Shown here one piece after another: positions 29,714-36,730 of a stretch of DNA of 36,730 nucleotides. The number at the start of each line of letters is the position of its first letter. Position 1 is the stretch's first letter. The DNA is taken from the NCBI GenBank assembly GCA_934196125.1, contig CAKPVT010000018.1:1-36730 (forward strand), read 5' to 3'. The stretch is from an uncultured Streptococcus sp. (lineage in GTDB: Bacteria; Bacillota; Bacilli; Lactobacillales; Streptococcaceae). The notes under the pieces were generated by a model, which saw nothing but the letters and a program-made list of their open reading frames with translations, had not been told where the DNA came from and did no database searches. The position numbers and the translations under genes were made by a program.

Positions 29714-29744
29714 ATAAAAAAGCTGAGACAAAACTATCCAGCTT
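29714..29744 (-). terminator. cutC terminator
   Basis: On the minus strand AAGCTG, a 13-nt loop, CAGCTT and then T-run (T6 including the stem end). Confidence 0.7.
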
Positions 29745-29765
29745 CTTTGTTTATATAGTTATTGT

Positions 29766-30404
29766 TTACAAGACGCAATTAATTTTTGTTCCGTGCGCAG
29801 CTTTGGCACCTGTTTTTTCAATAAGTTCTTGGTAATTATCAGCTGTGACACCGCCACCAATCATGATTTCGATACGATCGTCAGCGTGATCAACAAGGTC
29901 TTTAAGGTGAGCAATGTTTTCAAAAATGTCATTATTTTGAGCAGATCCGTGTGTCAAAATACGTGTAAAGCCTAATTCAACCAATTGGTCGAGTGCTTCT
30001 TTTTGCTCTTCAAGCGGAATGTGGTCAAAAGCCATGTGAAAAACAAGTGGCAATCCTTGTGTAGCAGGAAGAAGTTGTTCGATACCGTCTTGGTCGATAT
30101 GATTATCTTTTGTTAATAATCCCAAAACTAAACTGTCACTTTCAAGTTCAACGGCATGAAGAATATCGTCTTCCATGATGCGAAGTTCGCTATCATTATA
30201 GACAAAGTTACCACCACGAGGGCGAATCATTGTTGCTAGTGCGATGTCTTTTTCATGCAGGTAGCGTGCCGCTTCTTTGATAACACCATAAGATGGCGTT
30301 GTACCTCCAACGGCTAAATTATCACAAAGTTCAACACGTTTAACAGACTGATCGAGTTGATTGAGAAGTGTTGTATTTTCAGCACAAAATTCTTTGATAA
30401 TCAT
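29766..30404 (-). CDS. cutC: CutC family protein (copper homeostasis)
   Basis: 212 residues, TIM-barrel fold: MIIKEFCAEN, RVELCDNLAVGGTTPSYGVI, ATMIRPRGGNFVYND, and IMIGGGVTADNY. CutC has been linked to copper handling; its real reaction is not settled. Shine-Dalgarno AGGAG; an extended -10 (TGATATAAT) lies about 40 nt upstream. It stands alone between glnK and serC. Confidence 0.92.
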   Translation of the reverse strand: MIIKEFCAENTTLLNQLDQSVKRVELCDNLAVGGTTPSYGVIKEAARYLHEKDIALATMIRPRGGNFVYNDSELRIMEDDILHAVELESDSLVLGLLTKDNHIDQDGIEQLLPATQGLPLVFHMAFDHIPLEEQKEALDQLVELGFTRILTHGSAQNNDIFENIAHLKDLVDHADDRIEIMIGGGVTADNYQELIEKTGAKAAHGTKINCVL

Positions 30405-30483
30405 TTGGACTCCTGAATTATTTACTACTTATCATTATATCATGATTATTTATAAATATTTTGAGTAAAAAATCTCAAAAATC

Positions 30484-30513
30484 TTTACAAAATTCAGAAA
30501 ATTGTGTTGTAAT
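30484..30513 (+). promoter_or_regulatory. serC operon promoter with CodY-like site
   Basis: TTTACA (30484-30489), 18 bp, TGTAAT (30508-30513). AAAATTCAGAAAATT (30489-30503) matches the CodY consensus at 13 of 15 positions and fills the spacer, as at livJ. Confidence 0.5.
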
Positions 30514-30539
30514 TTATACCATTATACGGAGGTATTTTT

Positions 30540-31618
30540 ATGACAATTTACAATTTCTCTGCAGGTCCTGCAGTGTTACCGAAACCAGTGCTTGAACAAG
30601 CACAGCGTGAAATGCTTGACTACCAAGGTAGCGGCATGAGTGTTTTAGAAATGTCCCACCGTTCCAAAGAGTTTGATAATATCATTAAAGAAGCAGAACA
30701 ATTATTGCGTGAATTAATGGCTATTCCAGATAATTATAAAGTGATGTTCCTTCAAGTTGGTGCATCTACGCAATTTACAATGCTTCCTTTAAACCTTGCT
30801 AAGGGACGTAAGGCATATTATCTAGTTGGTGGTTCGTGGGGTAAAAAAGCTTATGCAGAAGCTGTTAAATTGTCCCAAACTGTTCCTTTTGAGCATCATC
30901 TGAAGATACAGTATATGATCATATCCCTACTTTTGATTTAAAAGATATTGCCCCAGAAGCTGCTTATGTTCACCTCACAACAAACAATACAATTGAAGGA
31001 ACGTCTATTTATGATCTTCCTGATACAAATGGTGTGCCAATTGTAGCGGATATGTCTTCAAATATTCTGGCTGTACGTTACAACGTTGAAGATTTTGCTT
31101 TGATTTATGCAGGTGCCCAAAAGAACATCGGTCCTGCAGGGGTTACAGTTGTAATCGTCCGTGAAGATTTCTTGAATGATGAACCAACGCTTTCTACTAT
31201 GCTTGATTACCGTATCCAAGCAGAAGCGGGTTCACTTTACAATACACCGCCTGCATATAACATCTATATTGCAAAACTTGTTTTTGAATGGGTGAAAGCT
31301 TTCGGTGGTGTTGATAAAATGGAAGCTGCTAACCGCGAAAAATCAGGTTTGTTGTACGATTTCATTGACCAATCTGACTTCTATACAAACCCTGTTAAAA
31401 ATCCAGAAGAACGTTCAGTAGCTAATATTCCATTTGTAACACCAAGTAAAGAACTTGATGCTAAATTTGTTGCTGAAGCAACACCGCTTGGATTTTAAAA
31501 TATCAAAGGTCACCGCTCTGTGGGTGGTATGCGTGCTAGTCTTTACAATGCATTCCCACGTCAAGGGGGACTTGATTTGATTGAATTCATGAAAAAATTT
31601 GAATCTGAAAATAAATAA
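30540..31618 (+). pseudogene. serC: Phosphoserine aminotransferase, broken by a frameshift and a stop
   Basis: Rejoined, it gives a full SerC of about 359 residues: IYNFSAGPAVLPKPVLEQAQ, GSGMSVLEMSHRSKEF, then DLPDTNGVPIVADMSSNILA with the PLP-lysine region AGAQKNIGPAGV, and the end RSVGGMRASLYNAFPRQGGL. One base is lost after 30893 (GAG-CAT where GAGGCA is expected), and codon TAA at 31496-31498 stops GLLGF-type sequence before NIKGHRS. Both must be repaired for activity. It should turn 3-phosphohydroxypyruvate into phosphoserine, the step after SerA. Shine-Dalgarno GGAGG. Confidence 0.9.
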
Positions 31619-31688
31619 TTGTTTTATTACCACTTTCGCATCGAATTTGTTATAAAATAGATTCATAATCATTAGAAGAGGTAATAAT

Positions 31689-32237
31689 ATGGAAATTAGA
31701 CAAGCTTTTCCCAATGAAGTCGACCAAATCATGCTCGTTATTGAGGACGCACGAAAACAATTGGCAGCAAGCGGTAGTAATCAATGGCAAGGGGAATATC
31801 CTGATGAGGATACGATTTATGATGACGTTTTGACTGGTCAAGGGTATGTAGCCTTATTAGATGGGGAAATTGTAGCCTATGCAGCTGTTATCACTGATGG
31901 TGACCCTGCTTATGACAAGATTTACGCTGGTCAGTGGAAACACAATAATCACCGTTACATCACATTTCACCGTGTTGCTGTTTTGTCTAGCGTGACTGGT
32001 CGAAAGGTTGCTCAAACATTTCTTCAAGGATTGATTGAAGGAACTGATGGACATGATTTCCGTTGTGACACCCATGAAAAGAATGGTGCCATGCAACACA
32101 TTTTTGAGAAACTTGGTTATGTCTATTGTGGAAAAGTTCCAATTGATGGTGAACGTCTAGCTTATCAAAAAATTAAAACTAAGGATGAGAATGCTCTCTA
32201 TCAAGAAGTTGATGAGGATGATCACCATAGTTATTAA
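31689..32237 (+). CDS. GNAT-family N-acetyltransferase
   Basis: 182 residues. GNAT fold: MEIRQAFPNEVDQIMLVIEDARK, GYVALLDGEIVAYAAV, and HRVAVLSSVTGRKVAQTFLQGLIE, the acetyl-CoA loop being a degenerate form of the usual Q/RxxGxG/A. The substrate is unknown. It lies between serC and serA, a streptococcal arrangement. Shine-Dalgarno AGAGG. Confidence 0.85.
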   Translation: MEIRQAFPNEVDQIMLVIEDARKQLAASGSNQWQGEYPDEDTIYDDVLTGQGYVALLDGEIVAYAAVITDGDPAYDKIYAGQWKHNNHRYITFHRVAVLSSVTGRKVAQTFLQGLIEGTDGHDFRCDTHEKNGAMQHIFEKLGYVYCGKVPIDGERLAYQKIKTKDENALYQEVDEDDHHSY

Positions 32238-32252
32238 CAATAACGGAAAAGG

Positions 32253-32270
32253 AAGGCTTTTTGTAGCCTT
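32253..32270 (+). promoter_or_regulatory. Hairpin just before serA
   Basis: AAGGCT (32253-32258) pairs with AGCCTT (32265-32270). The only Shine-Dalgarno-like run (AAAAGG) lies left of the hairpin; folding would bring it to about 12 nt from the serA ATG. Confidence 0.35.
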
Positions 32271-32282
32271 TGTGTGAAATAA

Positions 32283-33449
32283 ATGGTATATAGTGTTAAA
32301 ACGTTTAATAATATTAATCAAGTAGGGCTTAAAGAATTAGGAAATCATTTCCAAATTGATGGTGATTTAGCGGAAAATCCAGATGCCTATATTTTTCGTA
32401 GTCAAAATTTGCATGGAACAATATTTCCAGAAAATTTAAAAGTGATTGCGCGTGCAGGTGCAGGAACAAATAATATTCCGATTGATGAAGCAACGGCAGC
32501 AGGGATAGTTGTCTTTAATACGCCTGGTGCAAATGCTAATGCTGTAAAAGAAGCGGTTCTTGCTTCTATCTTGATGTCAGCGTGTGACTACATTGCTGCT
32601 AATGCGTGGGTAAAGACCCTTTCTGCAAAACAAGTCGAAGCTGGTAAGAAACAATTTGCTGGTAATGAAATTTCTGGTAAAACGCTAGGCGTTATCGGAC
32701 TTGGTGCTATCGGTGGTCGTATTGCTAACTATGCACAACGTCTTGGTATGAATGTTCTAGGGTATGACCCATATGTTTCTATTGAAACAGCTTGGAATAT
32801 TTCTCATCACGTCAAACGTGTGGCTGATGTTAAAGAAATCTTTGCGAATTCTGATTATATCACTGTTTATGTGCCTTTGACTGATGAAACACGCCATACA
32901 TTTGATAGTGAAGCGTTTGGTTTGATGCAAAAAGGAACGGTTGTTATCAATTTTGCGCGTGGTGAATTGGTTGACAATGTGGCACTTTTTGAAGCTATTG
33001 AAGCTGGTGTTGTGAAACGTTACATTACCGATTTTGGTACAGAAGAGTTGCTTAACAAAGATAAAATCACAGTTTTCCCTCACGTAGGTGGTTCAACGGC
33101 TGAAGCTGAACTTAATTGTGCGATTATGGCTGGTAAGACAATTCGTCAATTTATGGAAACAGGTGAGATTACTAACTCTGTTAACTTTCCAAATGTTCAT
33201 CAAGCATTGACTGCACCGTATCGTATCACATTGGTTAATAAAAATGTGCCAAATATCGTTGCTAAAATTTCAACAGCGGTATCTGACTTAGGTATTAATA
33301 TTGATAATATCATCAATCGTTCAAAAGGTGACTATGCTTATACGCTATTTGACCTTGATGAAACTGATAAGGCGAAAATTGATCACTTAGTTGCTAATTT
33401 TGAAGCTAGCGATAATATCGTTCGTGTACGTTTAATTACGAAAAAATAA
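32283..33449 (+). CDS. serA: D-3-phosphoglycerate dehydrogenase
   Basis: 388 residues, intact. First step of serine synthesis, oxidising 3-phosphoglycerate with NAD. The NAD site is GVIGLGAIGGRIANYAQ; the catalytic Arg is in NFARGELVDN and His in FPHVGGST; a C-terminal ACT domain (about 315-388) begins ITLVNKNVPNIVAKIS and would sense serine. It sits downstream of serC and the GNAT gene. With serC broken, the enzyme has no partner for the next step. Confidence 0.95.
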   Translation: MVYSVKTFNNINQVGLKELGNHFQIDGDLAENPDAYIFRSQNLHGTIFPENLKVIARAGAGTNNIPIDEATAAGIVVFNTPGANANAVKEAVLASILMSACDYIAANAWVKTLSAKQVEAGKKQFAGNEISGKTLGVIGLGAIGGRIANYAQRLGMNVLGYDPYVSIETAWNISHHVKRVADVKEIFANSDYITVYVPLTDETRHTFDSEAFGLMQKGTVVINFARGELVDNVALFEAIEAGVVKRYITDFGTEELLNKDKITVFPHVGGSTAEAELNCAIMAGKTIRQFMETGEITNSVNFPNVHQALTAPYRITLVNKNVPNIVAKISTAVSDLGINIDNIINRSKGDYAYTLFDLDETDKAKIDHLVANFEASDNIVRVRLITKK

Positions 33450-33461
33450 CAATAGAGATTG

Positions 33462-33496
33462 GAAGAGTTGGGAGTATTTCTCAGCTCTTTTTTTCT
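33462..33496 (+). terminator. Terminator after serA
   Basis: AAGAGTTGGGAG and CTCAGCTCTT form an interrupted stem followed by T7 or more. Confidence 0.75.
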
Positions 33497-33501
33497 TTTT
33501 T

Positions 33502-33510
33502 TGCTATAAT
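33502..33510 (+). promoter_or_regulatory. Promoter of the DUF6440 gene
   Basis: TGCTATAAT, extended -10 with hexamer 33505-33510. The leader carries GGGGAGGGAG before ATG 33550. Confidence 0.55.
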
Positions 33511-33549
33511 GGTTAAAGCGATTTCAAAATTAGGGGAGGGAGATAGTTT

Positions 33550-33778
33550 ATGGATAAAAAGTAACTAAAAGAATACCAAAAACAGTTAAGAGAACGATTT
33601 TTCAGTGTTCAATTTGATAATAAAAAAACAAAATTTGGTTCTGTTAGTTAATCGTGAAACTGGAGTAGAATATCTTGGAGTGACGGCTGGTCTAGGTGTT
33701 CCTTCGGGGATAACACCTTTAATTAATGCGGATGGGACACCTAAGATTAATACAGAATGGCAGAACCATCAGTTATAG
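33550..33778 (+). pseudogene. DUF6440-family protein, broken
   Basis: Codon 5 is TAA (33562-33564), and an A7 run (33622-33628) has one base too many. Rejoined it reads MDKK, LKEYQKQLRERFFSVQFDN, then LVNRETGVEYLGVTAGLG and GITPLINADGTPKI. The TGVEYL and ITPLINADGTP pattern fits DUF6440, small proteins of unknown function. Ribosome site and promoter are still good, so the damage may be recent. Confidence 0.7.
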
Positions 33779-33836
33779 ATAAGGAAGCAGAGCTTGCTTT
33801 TTCTATTAGGCATATGGATTAAGTGGGAGTGATAAA

Positions 33837-34322
33837 ATGTTAAGAAAGTTGGTTTATCAGTCTGATTTAGGAGAAATAACAGTATTAGCTAATGAAAAAG
33901 GGCTCTTAGGTTGCTATTTTCTAGGACAAAAGTATTTTGAATATGATTATGAACGCGAAAAAATTATTGAAGAAACGACCATTTTTTTAGATGAGGCAAA
34001 AGTTTGGTTGGATGATTATTTTGCTGGTAAAAATCCCGACCCGAGTCGATTGACCTTGGTACCTTATGGTACGGCTTTTCAGAGGAAGGTTTGGAAAGTC
34101 TTAGCGCAAATTCCTTATGGGGAGACAATGACCTATGGAGAAATTGCCGAAAAAATTAACTGTGGTTCGGCGCAAGCCGTTGGTAGGGCTGTTGGTAAAA
34201 ATCCCTTGTCTATCATTGTTCCTTGTCACCGTGTTTTAGGAAATCAAGGGCAATTAACAGGCTATGCTGGCGGAGTAGAGCGAAAGTGTTGGCTATTGGA
34301 ACATGAGAAAGCTAATTTTTAG
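33837..34322 (+). CDS. ogt: Methylated-DNA--protein-cysteine methyltransferase
   Basis: 161 residues. It removes alkyl groups from O6-guanine by transfer to its own Cys in PCHRV. The helix-turn-helix region is MTYGEIAEKINCGSAQAVGRAVGKNPLSIIVPC. N-terminal ribonuclease-like domain as usual. Shine-Dalgarno GGGAG. It is 12 nt upstream of the ArsC-like gene. Confidence 0.95.
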   Translation: MLRKLVYQSDLGEITVLANEKGLLGCYFLGQKYFEYDYEREKIIEETTIFLDEAKVWLDDYFAGKNPDPSRLTLVPYGTAFQRKVWKVLAQIPYGETMTYGEIAEKINCGSAQAVGRAVGKNPLSIIVPCHRVLGNQGQLTGYAGGVERKCWLLEHEKANF

Positions 34323-34334
34323 AAGGAGAAAGAA

Positions 34335-34691
34335 ATGTTTACTTTTTATGAATATCCAAAATGTAGTACGTGTCGCCGCGCTAAGGCGGAATTGCAAGAA
34401 TTAGGTGTTGATTTTGTAGCTGTCGATATTGCAGTCGATACCCCAAAGGCAGAACAATTGAAAGAATGGATTGAAAATTCAACATATACTATCAAAAATT
34501 TTTTCAACACTAGCGGACAAGTCTACCGTGCACTTGGTTTAAAAGATAAAATCGATAGTTTGTCAATTGATGAGGCGGCAAGCCACTTGGCTTCAGATGG
34601 TATGTTGATTAAGCGCCCAGTTTTAGTTAAAGATGATAAAGTGCTACAACTAGGGCATCGAAAATCGTATGCTGGATTATTAGAAAAATAA
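34335..34691 (+). CDS. ArsC/Spx-family thioredoxin-fold protein
   Basis: 118 residues. The CSTC pair is at residues 10-13, and the family body includes YTIKNFFNTSGQVYRALGLKD and IKRPVLVKDDKVLQLGHRKSYAGLL. It could be an arsenate reductase-like (YffB-type) or Spx-like regulator; the presence of CxxC fits both, and no arsenic genes are near. I would not choose between them. Shine-Dalgarno GGAG; likely one transcript with ogt. Confidence 0.88.
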   Translation: MFTFYEYPKCSTCRRAKAELQELGVDFVAVDIAVDTPKAEQLKEWIENSTYTIKNFFNTSGQVYRALGLKDKIDSLSIDEAASHLASDGMLIKRPVLVKDDKVLQLGHRKSYAGLLEK

Positions 34692-34786
34692 AATCAACCA
34701 TATATTTTTAGTTAAGTTGAAACCATGATAAACCATTTTTCTTTAGGTTATAAATCATTAGTTTGTCGTCATAAGTTAATTTCATA

Positions 34787-34833
34787 TAAAAAACACCCCA
34801 ATTGTTAAATTTTTTGTTTAACTTTTGGGGTGT
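34787..34833 (-). terminator. exoA terminator
   Basis: ACACCCCA (34793-34800) pairs with TGGGGTGT (34826-34833), with an inner GTTAAA/TTTAAC. On the minus strand it is followed by T6. The stretch 34692-34786 before it holds no gene that I can see. Confidence 0.88.
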
Positions 34834-34859
34834 AGTCCAAACTTAGATGATTTATATGT

Positions 34860-35687
34860 TTATAAATCAATTTCCAAGACAATTGGTGTGTGATCTTGGC
34901 GTGCGCCTGAGTCAATCATCTCTGATTTTGTGATTTTGTCTGCGATACGACTTGATGTGAGCCAGTAGTCAATACGCCAGCCACTATTGTTGATTTTGCT
35001 TGTTTTGCTACGTTGCGCCCACCAGCTATAAACATCAGGAATATCGCCATGGATGTAGCGGAAAGTGTCGGTAAAACCTTTTGCTAGTAAGTTGGTGAAT
35101 CCTGCACGTTCTTCGTCGGTAAAGCCAGGAGAACGACGGTTTGAGCTTGGGTGTGCCAAGTCAATTTCTTTGTGAGCGACGTTGTAGTCACCTGTTGCCA
35201 AGACTGGTTTTACTTGGTCTAATTCTGCCAAGTAATCCGCATATTTTTCGTCCCAGATTTGACGTTCAGCCAAACGTTTTAAACCGTCACCAGCGTTTGG
35301 GGTGTAAACTTGTGTGACGAAAAATTTGTCAAATTCAAGGGTGATAATGCGCCCTTCACTATCCATGGTGTCAGGAGCACCGATTTCAGGATATGAAATG
35401 CTTGGTGTCAAGCTACTTTTGTAGAGAAACATGGTACCAGCATAGCCTTTTCTGGCAGGTTCAACAGATGAACGCCAAGAGACCTCGTATTCAGGAAAGT
35501 AATCTTGCAAAATTTGAAAATGCTTTTTGGTCGGACCTTTGGCTGACAATTTTGTTTCTTGAATGGCAATGATGTCAGCATTTTCAGTAACCAAGGTATC
35601 AATAACAGCGCGCGAGAGAACGGCGCGTGCAGAATCACTTGTGAGTGCTGCGTTGAGCGAATCAATATTCCATGAAATGAGTTTCAT
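34860..35687 (-). CDS. exoA: Exodeoxyribonuclease III / AP endonuclease
   Basis: 275 residues. It cuts DNA at abasic sites and has 3'-5' exonuclease activity. Motifs: MKLISWNIDSLNA, IIAIQETKLS (metal Glu), TGDYNVAHKEIDL (usually GDLNVA; here Tyr), SWWAQRSKT and the closing GARQDHTPIVLEI with catalytic Asp-His. An extended -10 (TGCTAAAAT) is at 35758-35750, and a perfect hairpin lies next to the start. Confidence 0.95.
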   Translation of the reverse strand: MKLISWNIDSLNAALTSDSARAVLSRAVIDTLVTENADIIAIQETKLSAKGPTKKHFQILQDYFPEYEVSWRSSVEPARKGYAGTMFLYKSSLTPSISYPEIGAPDTMDSEGRIITLEFDKFFVTQVYTPNAGDGLKRLAERQIWDEKYADYLAELDQVKPVLATGDYNVAHKEIDLAHPSSNRRSPGFTDEERAGFTNLLAKGFTDTFRYIHGDIPDVYSWWAQRSKTSKINNSGWRIDYWLTSSRIADKITKSEMIDSGARQDHTPIVLEIDL

Positions 35688-35698
35688 AATAGCTTACC

Positions 35699-35718
35699 AG
35701 ACTTCTTTTGAGAAGTCT
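35699..35718 (-). promoter_or_regulatory. Perfect hairpin in the exoA leader
   Basis: AGACTTCT (35699-35706), loop TTTG, AGAAGTCT (35711-35718). It ends 11 nt before the exoA ATG and leaves only GGTAAG as a ribosome site, so it could limit translation. Confidence 0.45.
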
Positions 35719-35824
35719 CTTCTTTCTAAAAGTTTAATCGTTAGTTTATATTTTAGCAAAAAAAGAGAATGCTTGCGATTCTAATGCTTTTGGTTAGATC
35801 ATTTTTGAAAAAAGTGGCACAATC

Positions 35825-35846
35825 TATTTAGAAAAAAATCTAAATA
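35825..35846. promoter_or_regulatory. Operator-like inverted repeat before sdpR
   Basis: TATTTAGA (35825-35832) and TCTAAATA (35839-35846) are perfect inverted arms with A6 between them, 22 nt before the sdpR ATG. A typical site for an ArsR-type autorepressor. Confidence 0.65.
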
Positions 35847-35867
35847 CCTAAACTTTGGAGGAACATT

Positions 35868-36160
35868 ATGGCATTTGCTGAAACATTTAAAGCTTTGTCG
35901 CATCCAATCCGAAGAGAAATTCTGAATTTATTAAAGAAAAAATCATTGACAGCTGTGAGATTTCAGAGCAATTTGATGTAGTTTGGGCAACGATTTCGCA
36001 TCATCTTAGCATTTTGAAAAAAGCTGGATTGGTTGTTGAAAAACGAGAAAAGAATTTTATTTATTATGAATTGTCTACCTCGGTTTTAGAGGATGTTATG
36101 GCTTGGTTAGCTGATTTAAAGGAGTTTTCGAAAAATGAAAAAATTAATAAAGAATTTTTG
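35868..36160 (+). pseudogene. sdpR: SdpR-like ArsR-family autorepressor, frameshifted
   Basis: From ATG 35868 (GGAGG upstream) it reads MAFAETFKALSHPIRREILN, then shifts at 35954 where one G is lost (GCTGTGAG; GCTGGTGAG restores TAGEISEQFDVVWATISHHL). The second part ISHHLSILKKAGLVVEKREK is the winged-helix recognition region. As found, translation stops at 35979 or so. The frame after 36014 runs on into the sdpI frame because of a second 1-nt loss, so the two genes are now fused on paper. Family role: represses its own sdpRI operon. Confidence 0.8.
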
Positions 36161-36655
36161 ATGACAGCACTTGTGATTGCATTGCCAATGGTGATTGGAG
36201 TGATTTTCTGGAATCAACTTCCTAAAAAAATCCCGACTCATTTTGGAATTGATGGTCAAGTAGATGGTTATAGCAGCAAGCTTTTTACGCTTTTTGCTTT
36301 TCCAGCTTTGTTTCTTCTTTTTCAAATTATTTGTCTGGCATCTTTTGAAAAAGAATCTGTAAAAGTCAATATTCCAGCAAAAATGAGAAGATTTTATACT
36401 TGGTTGATTCCAGTTTTGAGTTTGATTATTCAAGGATCAATCTATGCTAACGCACTTGGTTTTATTAAGAGTGGTCCAACACTTGTCACGACTTTTCTAG
36501 CGATTGTTTTTATCGTGATTGGCAATTATCTTCCTAAGATACAACGAAATGCTACAGTTGGTATTCGTATTCCTTGGACGCTTTCTGATGATAAAAATTG
36601 GTATAAAACTCACCGTATGGCAGGAAAAATGTGTTATAATGATAGGACGAAATAA
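36135..36655 (+). pseudogene. sdpI: SdpI-like immunity / membrane protein, broken and truncated
   Basis: ATG 36135 with AAAGGAG upstream reads MKKLIKNF and then stops, as a T5 run (36155-36159) should be T6. With T6 it continues MTALVIALPMVIGVIFWNQL, PKKIPTHFGIDGQVDGY, and WTLSDDKNWYKTHRMAGKM, typical SdpI/YhfL-type sequence with about four membrane segments. After RMAGKM (about 36625) the match ends and the frame closes in foreign sequence CYNDRTK; about 50-60 residues are missing. In Bacillus, SdpI gives immunity to the SDP killing factor. Confidence 0.75.
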
Positions 36656-36730
36656 AGGAGACATTCTATATAAAAAGTCAAGAGAAAATTCTAAACAATA
36701 AAAAACACCCTCACTGCGATAAACTTGAAT
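36628..36730 (+). other. Junction sequence at the window's right edge
   Basis: After the sdpI break there is a promoter-like TTATAATG near 36634 and AAAGGAG at 36653-36659, but no start codon or open frame follows at a fitting distance. Near 36702 begins AAAAAACACCCTCACTG, probably the left arm of a terminator for a gene beyond the window. Confidence 0.35.

Noticed and set aside
31034..31498. Separate 154-residue protein
   Set aside because: It is the middle of serC after a frameshift; it has no start signals of its own.
36014..36655. A true SdpR-SdpI fusion protein
   Set aside because: A separate ATG with AAAGGAG for sdpI lies at 36135, and one base explains the joined frame. The fusion has no start signal at 36014.

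Overview
The window looks like a chromosomal segment of a low-GC Firmicute, almost certainly a Streptococcus. The gene order upp - clpP - ylbF - ylbG - livJHMGF - CBS protein - tmk - holB - ricT - yabA - rsmI, the L-lysine-type MurE, a CtsR site on clpP and CodY-like sites all point there. The fhuCDBG set and the generally decayed accessory content would fit the bovis/equinus group, but I cannot fix the species from sequence alone.

Layout. 1-76 is the right end of an IS3-family element, which stops 2 nt before a lipoprotein gene. 79-2261 holds two tandem lipoproteins with related C-termini. 2319-4324 carries yaaA (minus), a YiiX-like cysteine hydrolase and a DUF1803-type gene. 4444-8278 is a minus-strand siderophore/ferric-hydroxamate ABC operon (fhuC-fhuD-fhuB-fhuG). 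8455-11637 has murE (minus) and the lipid II flippase gene murJ/ytgP (plus) behind face-to-face promoters. 11638-12700 is a scrapyard: a headless gene 3' end, the first part of a ParA ATPase with its small upstream partner gene, and another 3' stub. upp follows, then a scar joining a headless LysR gene to a headless EamA transporter gene, then clpP with a CtsR box.

15184-25080 is housekeeping: YlbF and YlbG, the CodY-type-controlled branched-chain amino acid importer, a CBS-ACT protein, and tmk-holB-ricT-yabA-rsmI. YlbF and RicT are families whose Bacillus members form an Fe-S RNA-processing complex. 25100-27815 is accessory: long hairpins, a HigB/HigA toxin-antitoxin pair and an intact-looking IS200/IS605 element (tnpA, tnpB, omega-RNA end). 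28001-29635 is amtB-glnK (nitrogen). It is followed by cutC, a serC-GNAT-serA serine operon, a DUF6440 gene, ogt, an ArsC-like gene, exoA and an sdpRI-type locus.

The right-hand part is marked by small lesions: glnK (+1 in an A8 run), serC (1-nt deletion plus stop), the DUF6440 gene (stop plus A-run insertion) and sdpR/sdpI (two 1-nt deletions and a lost tail). Either this is real, recent gene decay or some are assembly errors; read mapping would decide.

Most interesting non-gene signals: (1) four genes (yaaA, the YiiX-like gene, ylbF, higB) have an extended -10 element ending exactly 6 nt before the ATG and no usable Shine-Dalgarno, so they look leaderless; murE has a 7-nt version. (2) A 49-bp repeat with palindromic GTCCAGTGGAC caps sits right after two unrelated genes and supplies their terminators. 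(3) The promoters of murE and murJ share overlapping -35 boxes. (4) An 8-3-8 inverted repeat lies inside the amtB promoter spacer.
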